Below, in pieces: positions 1 to 6,918 of a stretch of 7,966 nucleotides of DNA. The DNA is taken from contig JAJYPZ010000041.1 in NCBI GenBank assembly GCA_021794855.1, positions 1 to 7,966 of the forward strand, in the 5' to 3' direction. This DNA is from Pseudomonadota bacterium. Its GTDB lineage: Bacteria > Pseudomonadota > Gammaproteobacteria > Burkholderiales > Sulfuriferulaceae. Made by a program: the position numbers and the translations under genes. Under the pieces are notes generated by a model. It had not been told where the DNA came from and made no database searches. It saw only the letters and a program-made list of their open reading frames with translations. Positions within the stretch are counted from its first letter, which is position 1. Each line of letters begins with the position of its first letter.

Positions 1-577
1 GCTCACGGTAGCATTGGTGCAATTTGCGGTACTGTACCGCAACGGCAAAAAAGCCGCCATGTCCACCCGCTCGGGCGAATTTGTCACCCTGCGCGAACTG
101 CGTCATGAAGTCGGCAACGATGCGGCACGGTTTTTTTACGTGTTGCGCAAATCCGACCAGCATCTGGATTTCGATCTGGATCTGGCAAAATCGCAAACCA
201 GCGATAATCCGGTATATTATATCCAATATGCCCACGCACGAATCTGCAGCGTACTGACGCAATGGGGCGGCGATACATCGGTATTGTCCGGAACGGATTG
301 CAGTCCATTGACCAGCCGCTACGAAGTGGATCTGTTGCGGCGTCTGGCTGATTATCCGGATATCATCGAAACTGCAGCACGCGACTTGGCGCCCCATGCT
401 GTCGCTTATATTCTCAAGGATATTGCTGCGGCCCTGCATGCGTATTACAACGCGGAACAATTTCTGGTCGAAGACACACTAATCCGGCATGCCCGTCTGG
501 CGCTGATCGTCGCGACGCGCAATGTATTACGCAACGGTTTAACTATGCTCGGCATTTCAAGCCCGGCGCAAATGTAG
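1..577 (+). CDS. argS: Arginyl-tRNA synthetase, C-terminal part (5' end outside window)
   Basis: This enzyme charges tRNA-Arg with arginine in the cytoplasm, using ATP. Only the last 191 codons are present; the reading frame is open from base 2, so the gene begins upstream of the window, and the in-frame TTG/GTG codons near base 14 are internal. The fragment covers the end of the catalytic core, with MSTRSG at fragment residues 20-25 where class I enzymes carry the KMSKS-like loop, then the all-helical DALR anticodon-binding domain. Family hallmarks visible are [13 protein letters not shown], the [14 protein letters not shown] stretch, and the C-terminal block [20 protein letters not shown] ending in a Met, as is usual for ArgRS. 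The stop is followed after only 8 bp by the SPOR gene, so co-transcription is likely. The argS-SPOR order is known from Pseudomonas and many betaproteobacteria. The identification is secure; the N-terminal HIGH-motif region cannot be checked here. Confidence 0.96.
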   Translation, partial: LTVALVQFAVLYRNGKKAAMSTRSGEFVTLRELRHEVGNDAARFFYVLRKSDQHLDFDLDLAKSQTSDNPVYYIQYAHARICSVLTQWGGDTSVLSGTDCSPLTSRYEVDLLRRLADYPDIIETAARDLAPHAVAYILKDIAAALHAYYNAEQFLVEDTLIRHARLALIVATRNVLRNGLTMLGISSPAQM

Positions 578-585
578 AGGAAAAC

Positions 586-1185
586 ATGGCACGCACTACT
601 CAATCTCGCTCCCAACCCCAGAGAAAGGGCGGTTCCGTCTGGTCGGGCATCATGATAGGCGTACTGGTAGGCGTGGTTGCCGCCGTCGCCGTAGCGGTAT
701 GGGTAGGACACAGCAATCCCTTTGCCGAACGCGCCGCTACCGCCAACAAAATCGCCAAAGGCAAACCGCAAACGGGGCAAGCCAGTGATCAGATCGTCGA
801 TCCACTGGCTAAGGCGACCGCTCCCCTCAATTCGCCGCGATTCGATTTTTACAAGATTTTGCCCGGGAACCAGAATTCGTCTGCGGGACAAAACGTTGCC
901 AAAACTCAAGCTCCCGCTACCGAACAATTTTATCTGCAAGCCGGCGCATTTCCGAATGCCGAAGACGCCGACAATCTGAAAGCGCGCCTGGCCTTGATGG
1001 GCTACGAATCGGACATTCAGACCGTAGACATTCCTGACAAGGGAATCTGGCATCGCGTTCGACTGGGGCCTTATAAAGCAGAAGACCTTAAAAAAATACA
1101 GGCGAATCTGGCACAAAACAGCATTAATACAACTTTGGTAAAAATCAAGAGTCCTTCCGACGCCATGCCTTCCGCACCAAAATAA
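586..1185 (+). CDS. SPOR-domain membrane protein, FtsN-like
   Basis: This is probably a septal-ring protein that binds denuded peptidoglycan strands through its SPOR domain, as FtsN does in the divisome. The 199-residue product has a short basic cytoplasmic tail (residues 1-18), one membrane segment (about 19-41, rich in Val, Ala and Gly), a periplasmic linker rich in Ala, Lys and Gln (42-112), and a C-terminal SPOR domain (about 114-187) with the typical FYLQAGAF first strand and HRVRLGPY late strand. The motif FDFYKILPG at 86-94 is a conserved pre-SPOR block in beta/gammaproteobacterial relatives. The start is supported by an AGAGG ribosome-binding site at 576-580, which overlaps the argS stop codon. 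Its position after argS matches the ftsN-like locus of Pseudomonas and, with dsbA following, the order in several betaproteobacteria. It is shorter than E. coli FtsN (about 319 residues), so ftsN is a probable but unproven name; another SPOR protein such as a DedD type is possible. Confidence 0.88.
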   Translation: MARTTQSRSQPQRKGGSVWSGIMIGVLVGVVAAVAVAVWVGHSNPFAERAATANKIAKGKPQTGQASDQIVDPLAKATAPLNSPRFDFYKILPGNQNSSAGQNVAKTQAPATEQFYLQAGAFPNAEDADNLKARLALMGYESDIQTVDIPDKGIWHRVRLGPYKAEDLKKIQANLAQNSINTTLVKIKSPSDAMPSAPK

Positions 1186-1202
1186 ATCCCTAGGAGATCA
1201 GT

Positions 1203-1862
1203 ATGCCTTTTCGTCGCGTAATCCTGATGTGCAGTCTGCTTTTAATCGCATTTTTACCATTCGGCAGCGCTGATGCCGCAATAACGGTCGATAAGGATTA
1301 TACGATCCTGAGTCCGGAAATCGGCACGGATACACCTGACAAAATTGAAGTCGCCGAGTTTTTCTGGTATCACTGCCCGCATTGTTTCAACCTCGAACCC
1401 GCGCTGAATGCCTGGATTAAAAAAGCTCCGAAAGACGTTGCCATCCGGCGGATCCCGGCGGTATTAAACGCATCGTGGGTGCCGCTGGCAAAAACCTATT
1501 ATGCGATGGAAGCCTTGGGCGTGGTAAATAAATATCATGACGATTTGTTTAACGCGATCCATCTCGAAGGTCTGGATACGAGCCAGGAAAGCAATATCTT
1601 CAACTGGGCCGGAATGATAGGCATGAACAAACAGGCATTCATCAATGCCTACCAGTCGTTCGGGGTACAAAGTAAAGTCATGCGAGCCTATCAACTGACC
1701 CGCGACGCCAAAATCACGGGCGTTCCCACCTTTATCGTCGACGGCAAATATTCGACTTCCGAATCCATGACCGGTAGCGAAGCCGCCTTATTCAGTACGC
1801 TGGATCAATTAATCGCCAAAGCGCGTAAAGAACACGCAGCAAAAGCCGCCCGCCAGAAATAA
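1203..1862 (+). CDS. dsbA: Periplasmic thiol:disulfide oxidoreductase DsbA (DsbA/DsbL type)
   Basis: DsbA introduces disulfide bonds into newly exported proteins and is reoxidised by the membrane protein DsbB. The 219-residue precursor has a Sec signal peptide: basic MPFRR, a hydrophobic core (about 6-20) and a probable cleavage site after SADA at 22-25. The thioredoxin fold follows, with the active site C58-P59-H60-C61 in the context FFWYHCPHCFN, the classic DsbA dipeptide Pro-His. An inserted helical domain covers about 75-165, and the cis-proline loop GVPTFIVDG (P175) confirms the fold. The C terminus is a Lys/Ala-rich tail. The start is set by an AGGAG box at 1193-1197, 5 bp before the ATG. 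The gene lies 17 bp after the SPOR gene and is probably the last gene of the argS-SPOR-dsbA operon, because a strong hairpin follows and the gap to the next gene is about 240 bp. No dsbB is in view. Confidence 0.95.
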   Translation: MPFRRVILMCSLLLIAFLPFGSADAAITVDKDYTILSPEIGTDTPDKIEVAEFFWYHCPHCFNLEPALNAWIKKAPKDVAIRRIPAVLNASWVPLAKTYYAMEALGVVNKYHDDLFNAIHLEGLDTSQESNIFNWAGMIGMNKQAFINAYQSFGVQSKVMRAYQLTRDAKITGVPTFIVDGKYSTSESMTGSEAALFSTLDQLIAKARKEHAAKAARQK

Positions 1863-1869
1863 TGTCCTG

Positions 1870-1893
1870 TCGGGGACTGGCTGAAGTCCCCGA
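1870..1893 (+). terminator. Hairpin after dsbA, terminator-like but without a T tract
   Basis: A perfect 9-bp inverted repeat, TCGGGGACT and AGTCCCCGA, encloses a 6-base loop (GGCTGA) and begins 8 bp after the dsbA stop. Its position and GC-rich stem fit the end of the argS-SPOR-dsbA operon. However, the bases after the stem are A-rich (taaaaataaa) and not T-rich, so it is a poor intrinsic terminator on this strand. It could instead protect the mRNA 3' end or assist termination by another mechanism. Confidence 0.5.
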
Positions 1894-2101
1894 TAAAAAT
1901 AAATTTGCGACGGAAATCCTTCAATACGTCAGGCCAAGTCCGGTATTGTCGCCATAGCAGGTCTAATCTATAGTAGACGCATACACAGCGGCATTCCGGA
2001 GGGGCTTCCTGCCTCAATCAAGATCGCCAATCCGCCCTCTGTCATACGCCCGTCATTAAAGTTTGTTACAAATCTCTTAAAATAACGTATCGGATTGCTT
2101 A
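1894..2101. other. Intergenic region upstream of the glycosyltransferase gene
   Basis: No coding region is convincing here. The only promoter-like sequence is TAAAAT at 2078-2083 as a -10 box, with no good -35 partner at the right distance (ATTAAA at 2055-2060 is weak). It lies 18 bp before the glycosyltransferase ATG, which would give a very short leader. No clear ribosome-binding site precedes that ATG. The region 1980-2050 is more GC-rich but shows no RNA gene or repeat that I can recognise. Confidence 0.4.
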
Positions 2102-3286
2102 ATGAACATTTTGATGGTATCGGATGTGTATTTTCCCAGAGTCAATGGCGTTTCGACGTCGATCATGACATTAAGGCGCGAACTGAAAACCCTGGGCCAT
2201 TCGGTAACTCTGATCGTCCCTTCCTACGGAAAGAACGAACCCCCGGAAACCGACATTATTCGCATCGGCGGTCGCAAAGTCCTGATGGATCCCGAAGACC
2301 GGCTCATGTCGTCTTCGGAACTGCAGCGGCTGCCCGGTTTGCTGCAAGGGCAGATTTTCGATCTGGTTCATATCCATACCCCGTTCCAGGCCCATTATAC
2401 GGGACTGCGATTAGCGAAGCGCTTCGGTATTCCTTGCGTGGAAACCTACCATACGTTTTTCGAAGAGTATCTGTATCACTACATTCCGTTTCTGCCGAAA
2501 TCGCTCATGCGCTATGTGGCAAGACATTTCTCCCGCCGGCAATGCGCCCAGATAGACGGACTCATCCTGCCCTCATTCGCCATGGAAGAAGCCTTGCAGC
2601 GATACGGCATCGATACATTCAGAAAGATCATACCTACCGGGATAGAGTTGTCGGATTTCGATTATTGCGACCATCATTCGTTTCGGCATAAGCATCGCAT
2701 CGCCCTCGACCGTCCTGTGATTGTTTATGTAGGCCGCGTAGCATTCGAAAAAAATATCGAATTTTTATTGATCATGCTGTCTCAATTACGCCATACCTTG
2801 CCAGACATATTAATGATCATAGCCGGGGAAGGGCCGGCAGAAGCCAAACTGAAACGCGTCGTGGAAGGATTGAACCTGTCCGGGCACGTCTTGTTTGTCG
2901 GCTATCTGGAGCGGGCTACCGAATTGCCGGCCTGTTATCATGCAGGCGACGCATTCGTGTTTGCGTCGCGTACCGAAACTCAGGGTCTGGTATTGCTCGA
3001 AGCGATGGCGCTCGGCGTGCCGGTCGTATCTACCGCAATCATGGGAACTCGCGATATTCTGGCGGCTGGCAAAGGCTGCCGCGTAGCGCCGGACGATCCG
3101 GTCGGTTTTGCCGCAACGTTATACGAAGTGCTCACCGATGCGAGGCTTCGGGCACGCCTGAGCGCCGAAGCCCGGCAGCACGCACTCGAATGGAGCGCGC
3201 CGCGCATGGCAAGCCAGGTAAGCGATTTTTATAGACAAATTCTTGAAACCGCACCGGCACTCGGCGCTTCCGCCTTGACCGGTTAA
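2102..3286 (+). CDS. GT4-family glycosyltransferase (GT-B fold)
   Basis: This enzyme most likely transfers a sugar from a nucleotide-sugar donor to an envelope lipid or glycan, with retention of configuration. The 394-residue protein has the two GT-B halves. The N-terminal acceptor half starts with MNILMVSDVYFPRVNGVSTS (glycine-rich loop, NGVSTS at 15-20) and includes DLVHIHTPF at 87-95. The C-terminal donor half (from about 205) starts with VIVYVGRVAFEKN, where R212 and K217 are the usual phosphate-binding residues, continues with AGEGP at 241-245, and carries the E-x7-E motif (E292 and E300 in ETQGLVLLE). The pattern resembles diacylglycerol glucosyltransferases and mannosyl-phosphatidylinositol-type mannosyltransferases, but the substrate cannot be read from sequence. 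No signal peptide or membrane helix is seen, so it is cytoplasmic or peripherally membrane-bound. The ATG at 2102 makes a complete Rossmann first strand, although no clear ribosome-binding site precedes it. It stands alone between two gaps and is probably monocistronic. Confidence 0.92.
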   Translation: MNILMVSDVYFPRVNGVSTSIMTLRRELKTLGHSVTLIVPSYGKNEPPETDIIRIGGRKVLMDPEDRLMSSSELQRLPGLLQGQIFDLVHIHTPFQAHYTGLRLAKRFGIPCVETYHTFFEEYLYHYIPFLPKSLMRYVARHFSRRQCAQIDGLILPSFAMEEALQRYGIDTFRKIIPTGIELSDFDYCDHHSFRHKHRIALDRPVIVYVGRVAFEKNIEFLLIMLSQLRHTLPDILMIIAGEGPAEAKLKRVVEGLNLSGHVLFVGYLERATELPACYHAGDAFVFASRTETQGLVLLEAMALGVPVVSTAIMGTRDILAAGKGCRVAPDDPVGFAATLYEVLTDARLRARLSAEARQHALEWSAPRMASQVSDFYRQILETAPALGASALTG

Positions 3287-3295
3287 CGCCTGATT

Positions 3296-3327
3296 CCGCG
3301 CGACAGGGCCTGTTCGCGGTTTCATTT
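3296..3327 (+). terminator. Probable rho-independent terminator of the glycosyltransferase gene
   Basis: Ten bases after the glycosyltransferase stop, CCGCG (3296-3300) pairs with CGCGG (3315-3319), and inside it ACAG pairs with CTGT around a 3-base loop, with a small internal loop between the two stems. TTTCATTT follows directly at 3320-3327. A GC-rich stem followed by a T-rich run fits an intrinsic terminator, though the stem is interrupted and the tail is broken by CA. Confidence 0.45.
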
Positions 3328-3396
3328 GCGGCGGCCCTCTGTAACTGGCCGGTCATGCAGCGTACAATAACCCCAATTTGTACTCAGCTCTCTATC

Positions 3397-3957
3397 ATGG
3401 CCTTACCCGACCGCACACTACAGGTAATAAATACGTATGCCGCTTTCATACACGGCGTAGCGACCGCCTGCGTGCAGCCGCAATTACTGGCCGAATTGCA
3501 GCCGGTACTGACGCAAGCGGAACAGCAAGGATGGGGCAAACTGGTCGCCGCACTGAGGCTGGTGGTAGCCGGACGACGCGACAGCGGCGTTTATGCTAAC
3601 CTGGACGACGACGAACGCATTATCGTGGAAGCGATACTGCGCGGCATCCAGGATCCCGCCACACTGCCCGACCCGGCGCAGACAGCCGATCCCGCCGCTG
3701 CGGCGCCCGGCCTGGCGGAAATGGTGCTCGCTTCCGCTCACGGCGATAGCGCCGCCGCGTCGGCACTGGCCAATATGGCCGAACAAATGGTCAAAGCCGG
3801 TGGCGACATGGCGAAATTGGGCGGAAATTTATACCGGATGGTAAATGGCGAACGCGATATCGATCTGCTCACGCGCGGCATGAGTGCAAAAGGACGCGCC
3901 CTGATAGAAAAATTGCTGGCGGAACTGGACCGTCTCCCTCATCGCGACAACGCATAA
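3397..3957 (+). CDS. Unrecognised 186-residue protein with a two-fold internal repeat
   Basis: I do not recognise this protein as a named family. It is predicted soluble and mostly helical, with no signal peptide or membrane segment, and has an Ala/Pro-rich linker at about 86-106. Two segments look like diverged copies: residues 46-84 (WGKLVAALRLVVAGRRD...) and 138-177 (MAKLGGNLYRMVNGERD...). They share the spacing K-L-x3-L-x3-V-x-G-x-R-D, then a helix of similar pattern after a one-residue shift. Similar G-x-R-D helices appear, as I recall, in spacers of large TPR/CHAT proteins; that link is only inference. I chose the ATG at 3397 over the in-frame ATG at 3355, because MALPDRTLQVINTY reads as a natural N terminus while the extra 14 residues look like untranslated leader and contain a TACAAT -10-like box at 3363-3368. 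No strong ribosome-binding site is visible. It converges on mpl with a 25-bp gap. Confidence 0.78.
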   Translation: MALPDRTLQVINTYAAFIHGVATACVQPQLLAELQPVLTQAEQQGWGKLVAALRLVVAGRRDSGVYANLDDDERIIVEAILRGIQDPATLPDPAQTADPAAAAPGLAEMVLASAHGDSAAASALANMAEQMVKAGGDMAKLGGNLYRMVNGERDIDLLTRGMSAKGRALIEKLLAELDRLPHRDNA

Positions 3958-3982
3958 CCGCTTGATCGCTCCTGCAGACGGA

Positions 3983-5341
3983 TTACGAAGCCAACGCGAT
4001 TCCGCCCCTCAATCTCTCCAATAATTTTTCGTGTATGCCGCCGAAACCGCCGTTACTCATAATCAGGACATGATCGCCGGATTGCGCTTCGGTCGCCAGC
4101 GCATCGATCAGAGTACTCATATCGCCGTAGACCCGCGCAACCGGACCCATCCCGGAAAACACGGCCTGCGCATCCCATGCCAGATTAGCGCTGTAGCAGA
4201 ATACCGCGTCGGCGGAGCGCAGACTGGCGGGCAATTCCCGGTTCATTGCACCGAGTTTCATGGTATTGGAACGGGGTTCGAGCACGGCCAGTATTCTCGC
4301 GCTGCCGACTTTACGCCGCAAACCGTTCAGCGTAGTGGCGATTGCGGTGGGATGATGGGCAAAATCGTCGTAAACCGTTATCCCGTTGACTGTGCCGCGC
4401 ACTTCCATGCGGCGTTTGACATTTTCGAAGCTGCCCAGCGCTGCACAGGCAACGGCGGGGGCAACGCCGGCATGGCGAGCGGCGGCGATAGCGGCCAGAG
4501 CATTGCGTACATTGTGCGCGCCGATTAACGGCCAATCCACTTCGCCCTGTTTTATCCCTTTAAAATACACGGCAAAGGCCGAGTCGCCGCCGTCGGCCTG
4601 CCAGCCGTCCGCCATGCCGAAATACTCTACCGGCGTCCAGCAGCCTCGCGCTATCACGCGCTGCAGACTGGCTTCGTCGTGCGGCGCAATAATCAGGCCT
4701 TCGCCGGGTACGGTCCGTACCAGATGATGAAACTGGGTTTCTATGGCGGCCAAATCGGCAAATATATCGGCGTGATCGAATTCCAGATTGTTCAGAATCA
4801 CCGTGCGCGGACGGTAATGCACAAACTTGGAACGCTTGTCGAAAAAAGCCGTATCATATTCGTCGGCTTCGATGACGAAAAACGGCAATTCGGTCAGCCG
4901 TGCGGAAATACCGAAATTCTGCGGAATGCCCCCGATCAGGAAACCGGGCTGCAAACCGGCCTGTTCCAGGATCCAGGCGAGCATGGCAGAGGTGGTCGTT
5001 TTGCCGTGCGTGCCGGCGACAGCGAGCACCCACTTATCGCGCAACACTTGTTCGGCCAGCCATTGCGGGCCGGAAATATACGGCAATCCGCGATTCAATA
5101 TCGCTTCCATCAACGGATTGCCGCGGGTGACGACATTCCCTATCACGTACACATCGGCTTTCAAGTCCAGTTGCGCCGGATCGTAACCTTCCATCAGTTC
5201 TATCCCCAGCGCACTCAATTGGTCCGACATCGGCGGATAGACGTTTGCGTCGCAACCGGTGACCCGATGACCCGCCGCCCGGGCAATGGCTGCAATGCCG
5301 CCCATAAAAGTCCCGCAGATACCTAAAATATGTAAGTGCAT
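3983..5341 (-). CDS. mpl: UDP-N-acetylmuramate:L-alanyl-gamma-D-glutamyl-meso-diaminopimelate ligase
   Basis: Mpl is a cytoplasmic murein-recycling enzyme. It joins recovered tripeptide (L-Ala-gamma-D-Glu-meso-DAP) to UDP-MurNAc using ATP, so that the peptide bypasses MurC, MurD and MurE. The 452-residue product is full length against the E. coli enzyme (about 457) and is similar throughout. Motifs in order: Rossmann N terminus HILGICGTFMGG (4-15), DANVYPPMS (31-39), the ATP-binding loop AGTHGKTTTSAM (109-120, Lys114), EADEYDTAFFDKRSKF (158-173), LNNLEFDHADIF (183-194), DDFAHHPTAI (325-334), EPRSNTMK (355-362) and MSNGGFGGIH (428-437). The block around GICGTFMGG and DKRSKFVHY distinguishes Mpl from MurC. 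The gene implies a DAP-type Gram-negative cell wall. It lies 30 bp after the 145-residue unknown gene on the same strand and is probably translated from the same transcript; the ribosome-binding site is weak. Confidence 0.97.
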   Translation of the reverse strand: MHLHILGICGTFMGGIAAIARAAGHRVTGCDANVYPPMSDQLSALGIELMEGYDPAQLDLKADVYVIGNVVTRGNPLMEAILNRGLPYISGPQWLAEQVLRDKWVLAVAGTHGKTTTSAMLAWILEQAGLQPGFLIGGIPQNFGISARLTELPFFVIEADEYDTAFFDKRSKFVHYRPRTVILNNLEFDHADIFADLAAIETQFHHLVRTVPGEGLIIAPHDEASLQRVIARGCWTPVEYFGMADGWQADGGDSAFAVYFKGIKQGEVDWPLIGAHNVRNALAAIAAARHAGVAPAVACAALGSFENVKRRMEVRGTVNGITVYDDFAHHPTAIATTLNGLRRKVGSARILAVLEPRSNTMKLGAMNRELPASLRSADAVFCYSANLAWDAQAVFSGMGPVARVYGDMSTLIDALATEAQSGDHVLIMSNGGFGGIHEKLLERLRGGIALAS

Positions 5342-5371
5342 AAAAATAATGCCTGTCGTATGGAAAATCGG

Positions 5372-5809
5372 TTAATTCAGTCCTGCGCCTTCGACAACGC
5401 TGCCCTTGGCCAGATCTACCAGTATCGATGTGCCGGGTATGAGCGTGGCGACCGCCAGCAGAAAAATCTCGATGAATTCGGTACGCTCCTTTTCCGGCAA
5501 GGAACTGGTGTGGTTAAATGTACCGAACATCGAATCGTGGAACGCGGCGATGAACAGGATCTGTTTTTTCAGCTCGGGAATATTGTAGGGATCCGCGCCA
5601 TCGCCCAGCTGGGCGATAACGACTTCACCCAGCTTGTCCTTGATGGAATTATATAAATGATTAATATATTCCGCCGCGCTGGCGCGTCCGTTTTCGTCTT
5701 GCAAGGTCAGCTCGGCACTGACTTTTTCGCCGCCTTTGGTTTTAAGCGCGACGTGTTTTGCGATAGGCCCGGACGATGCCGTGCCGCCGGGTTGAATAAT
5801 CAAACTCAT
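5372..5809 (-). CDS. Unrecognised 145-residue protein between the AEC transporter and mpl
   Basis: I do not recognise this family. The start is well supported: a GAGGA ribosome-binding site lies about 6 bases before the ATG on the minus strand (plus-strand complement at 5817-5821). The N-terminal part (1-40) is polar and Gly/Ser/Thr-rich, with no signal peptide. A charged, probably helical middle follows (43-100), including AAEYINHLYNSIKDKLGEVV and PELKKQILFIAAFHDSMFG. The C-terminal part holds a hydrophobic stretch (about 114-133, EIFLLAVATLIPGTSILVDL) that may be a membrane helix or a buried one, before a short Gly-rich end. It lies 29 bp after the transporter gene and 30 bp before mpl, on the same strand, so all three are probably co-transcribed. 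The context does not fix a function; a role in envelope or murein recycling would be a guess from position. Confidence 0.78.
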   Translation of the reverse strand: MSLIIQPGGTASSGPIAKHVALKTKGGEKVSAELTLQDENGRASAAEYINHLYNSIKDKLGEVVIAQLGDGADPYNIPELKKQILFIAAFHDSMFGTFNHTSSLPEKERTEFIEIFLLAVATLIPGTSILVDLAKGSVVEGAGLN

Positions 5810-5838
5810 GTTTTTTCCTCATCGTCAGCAAATTTATC

Positions 5839-6786
5839 CTAAAGCAATATCCATAACCATAGCGGCAGGGTAAACAAAAACAGCAGTGCCGTCCATGCAA
5901 TCGTTAAGGCGGCAGTTTCCACATCGAGCTGATAACGATCGGCCAGACTCAGCGACATCAGCATGGTGGGAACGCCGGTTTCGATCACAGCCGCAATTTG
6001 GGCATTGTGCAAAGTACCCAGCCAGAAACGCGTTATCAGCCAGACGGTCATGGGCAACAACAGCAATTTGACAGCTACGACCAGCCAAACCGCAGCTCCG
6101 GGCACCAACCGCTTCCACGGAATAGACAAGCCCAGCATCAGCAGCATAATGGGAACGGTCGGCTGGCCTATCATCCGCGCAGCATGAATGAGCGGCGTTA
6201 CCGTCCAGCCTGAAAGGCTTACCGCTACTCCTGCGATAAACGACCAGACCGGGGGCAACAGCAGCCACGCTTTAACCGGGTTGACCCTAGCTGCTGTTGT
6301 ACCGCCCGAACGCACTGCTATCCAGACACCGAGACTCCAGAGCATAGGCGTAGACGCACCCATATCGGCGAATGCGGCATAACGTCCGCCTTGTTCGCCA
6401 AACAGATAATGTAGCAGCGGATACCCCATAAACAGAACATTACCGAACATCCCGCACAATAATAATGCCGCCTTCGTCCGGTCCGATAAATTGCGCCCCA
6501 GCCGGGTCTGGTAAAAAACGACATACAAGCTTCCGCCGCCCAGGAGTATGCTTAATGCCAGCAGCAAGGGGACCGATAATAATTGCGCAGTAATATGCGC
6601 GCTGGCAGCGGCGGCGAACAGCAACGCCGGCGCAAACAGATTGATGGTTATCGTACTGATGTATCTGCGTACTGCGCGTACCCCGTCCTCGCCCAGACTG
6701 CGCCGCCACCAGGCCCCGGCAACGACCAGCAACGCCATGGGCAGCATGACTTCCAGTAGCAGATTCAAATAATAATTGATGGACAT
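5839..6786 (-). CDS. AEC-family (auxin efflux carrier-like) membrane transporter
   Basis: This is an inner-membrane secondary transporter of the AEC family, whose bacterial members move organic acids such as malonate or malate, or remain unassigned. The 315-residue length is usual for the family, and about ten hydrophobic segments are visible: roughly 6-27, 43-62, 68-91, 105-127, 141-158, 173-193, 206-224, 229-252, 262-280 and 290-314. Family-like blocks are GNVLFMGYPLL (115-125) after the fourth segment's start, PIMLLMLGLSI (212-222), and the C-terminal ETGVPTMLMSLSLADRY (269-285) followed by the last helix. The ATG at 6786 gives a complete first helix, though no clear ribosome-binding site precedes it; Met14 and Met17 would truncate that helix. 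It is the first gene of the probable operon with the 145-residue unknown and mpl, and divergent from the NrtR-like gene. The substrate cannot be inferred. Confidence 0.9.
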   Translation of the reverse strand: MSINYYLNLLLEVMLPMALLVVAGAWWRRSLGEDGVRAVRRYISTITINLFAPALLFAAAASAHITAQLLSVPLLLALSILLGGGSLYVVFYQTRLGRNLSDRTKAALLLCGMFGNVLFMGYPLLHYLFGEQGGRYAAFADMGASTPMLWSLGVWIAVRSGGTTAARVNPVKAWLLLPPVWSFIAGVAVSLSGWTVTPLIHAARMIGQPTVPIMLLMLGLSIPWKRLVPGAAVWLVVAVKLLLLPMTVWLITRFWLGTLHNAQIAAVIETGVPTMLMSLSLADRYQLDVETAALTIAWTALLFLFTLPLWLWILL

Positions 6787-6846
6787 GGATCAGGCGCGGC
6801 GCAGGAATCTCGTTGGTATTTGCCGCAAAGCGGAGTTAACGCGTAT

Positions 6847-6870
6847 TTTGATATCCGTCATAATATCAAA
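6847..6870. promoter_or_regulatory. Perfect inverted repeat in the divergent control region
   Basis: TTTGATAT (6847-6854) and ATATCAAA (6863-6870) are exact inverted copies separated by 8 bp. The pair lies 61 bp upstream of the transporter ATG. On the minus strand it contains TATTAT (complement of 6860-6865), a plausible -10 box for the transporter operon, although the matching -35 position (TTCGTA) is weak. An AT-rich palindrome over a promoter suggests an operator, but a hairpin in the leader is possible. Confidence 0.45.
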
Positions 6871-6918
6871 CCTGCCGCCAGATACGAAAATTTTCTGCGG
6901 CCGCAAATCGCTTGCGTG

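Noticed and set aside
445..1116. 223-codon minus-strand open frame across the argS end and the SPOR gene
   Set aside because: It spans two well-supported plus-strand genes and their junction, and the translation has no recognisable family.
2095..2691. 198-codon plus-strand open frame overlapping the glycosyltransferase in another frame
   Set aside because: The overlapping frame encodes a complete GT-B glycosyltransferase; this translation is rich in Arg, His and Ser, as in an out-of-frame reading.
3355..3396. N-terminal extension of the 186-residue unknown protein to the ATG at 3355
   Set aside because: The added residues look unlike a folded start, and a TACAAT box at 3363-3368 could be the promoter, which would place this ATG outside the transcript. 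Not fully excluded.
3958..3982. Shared bidirectional terminator between the convergent genes
   Set aside because: The 25-bp gap holds no stem-loop with a T run on either strand; termination must occur inside a coding region or by another mechanism.
4031..4528. 165-codon plus-strand open frame antisense to the mpl 3' half
   Set aside because: Same reasoning: fully contained in mpl, with no recognisable protein features.
4679..5326. 215-codon open frame on the plus strand, antisense to mpl
   Set aside because: It lies wholly inside mpl, whose motifs are intact from end to end, and its translation shows no domain or plausible start region. It is a GC-rich codon shadow.
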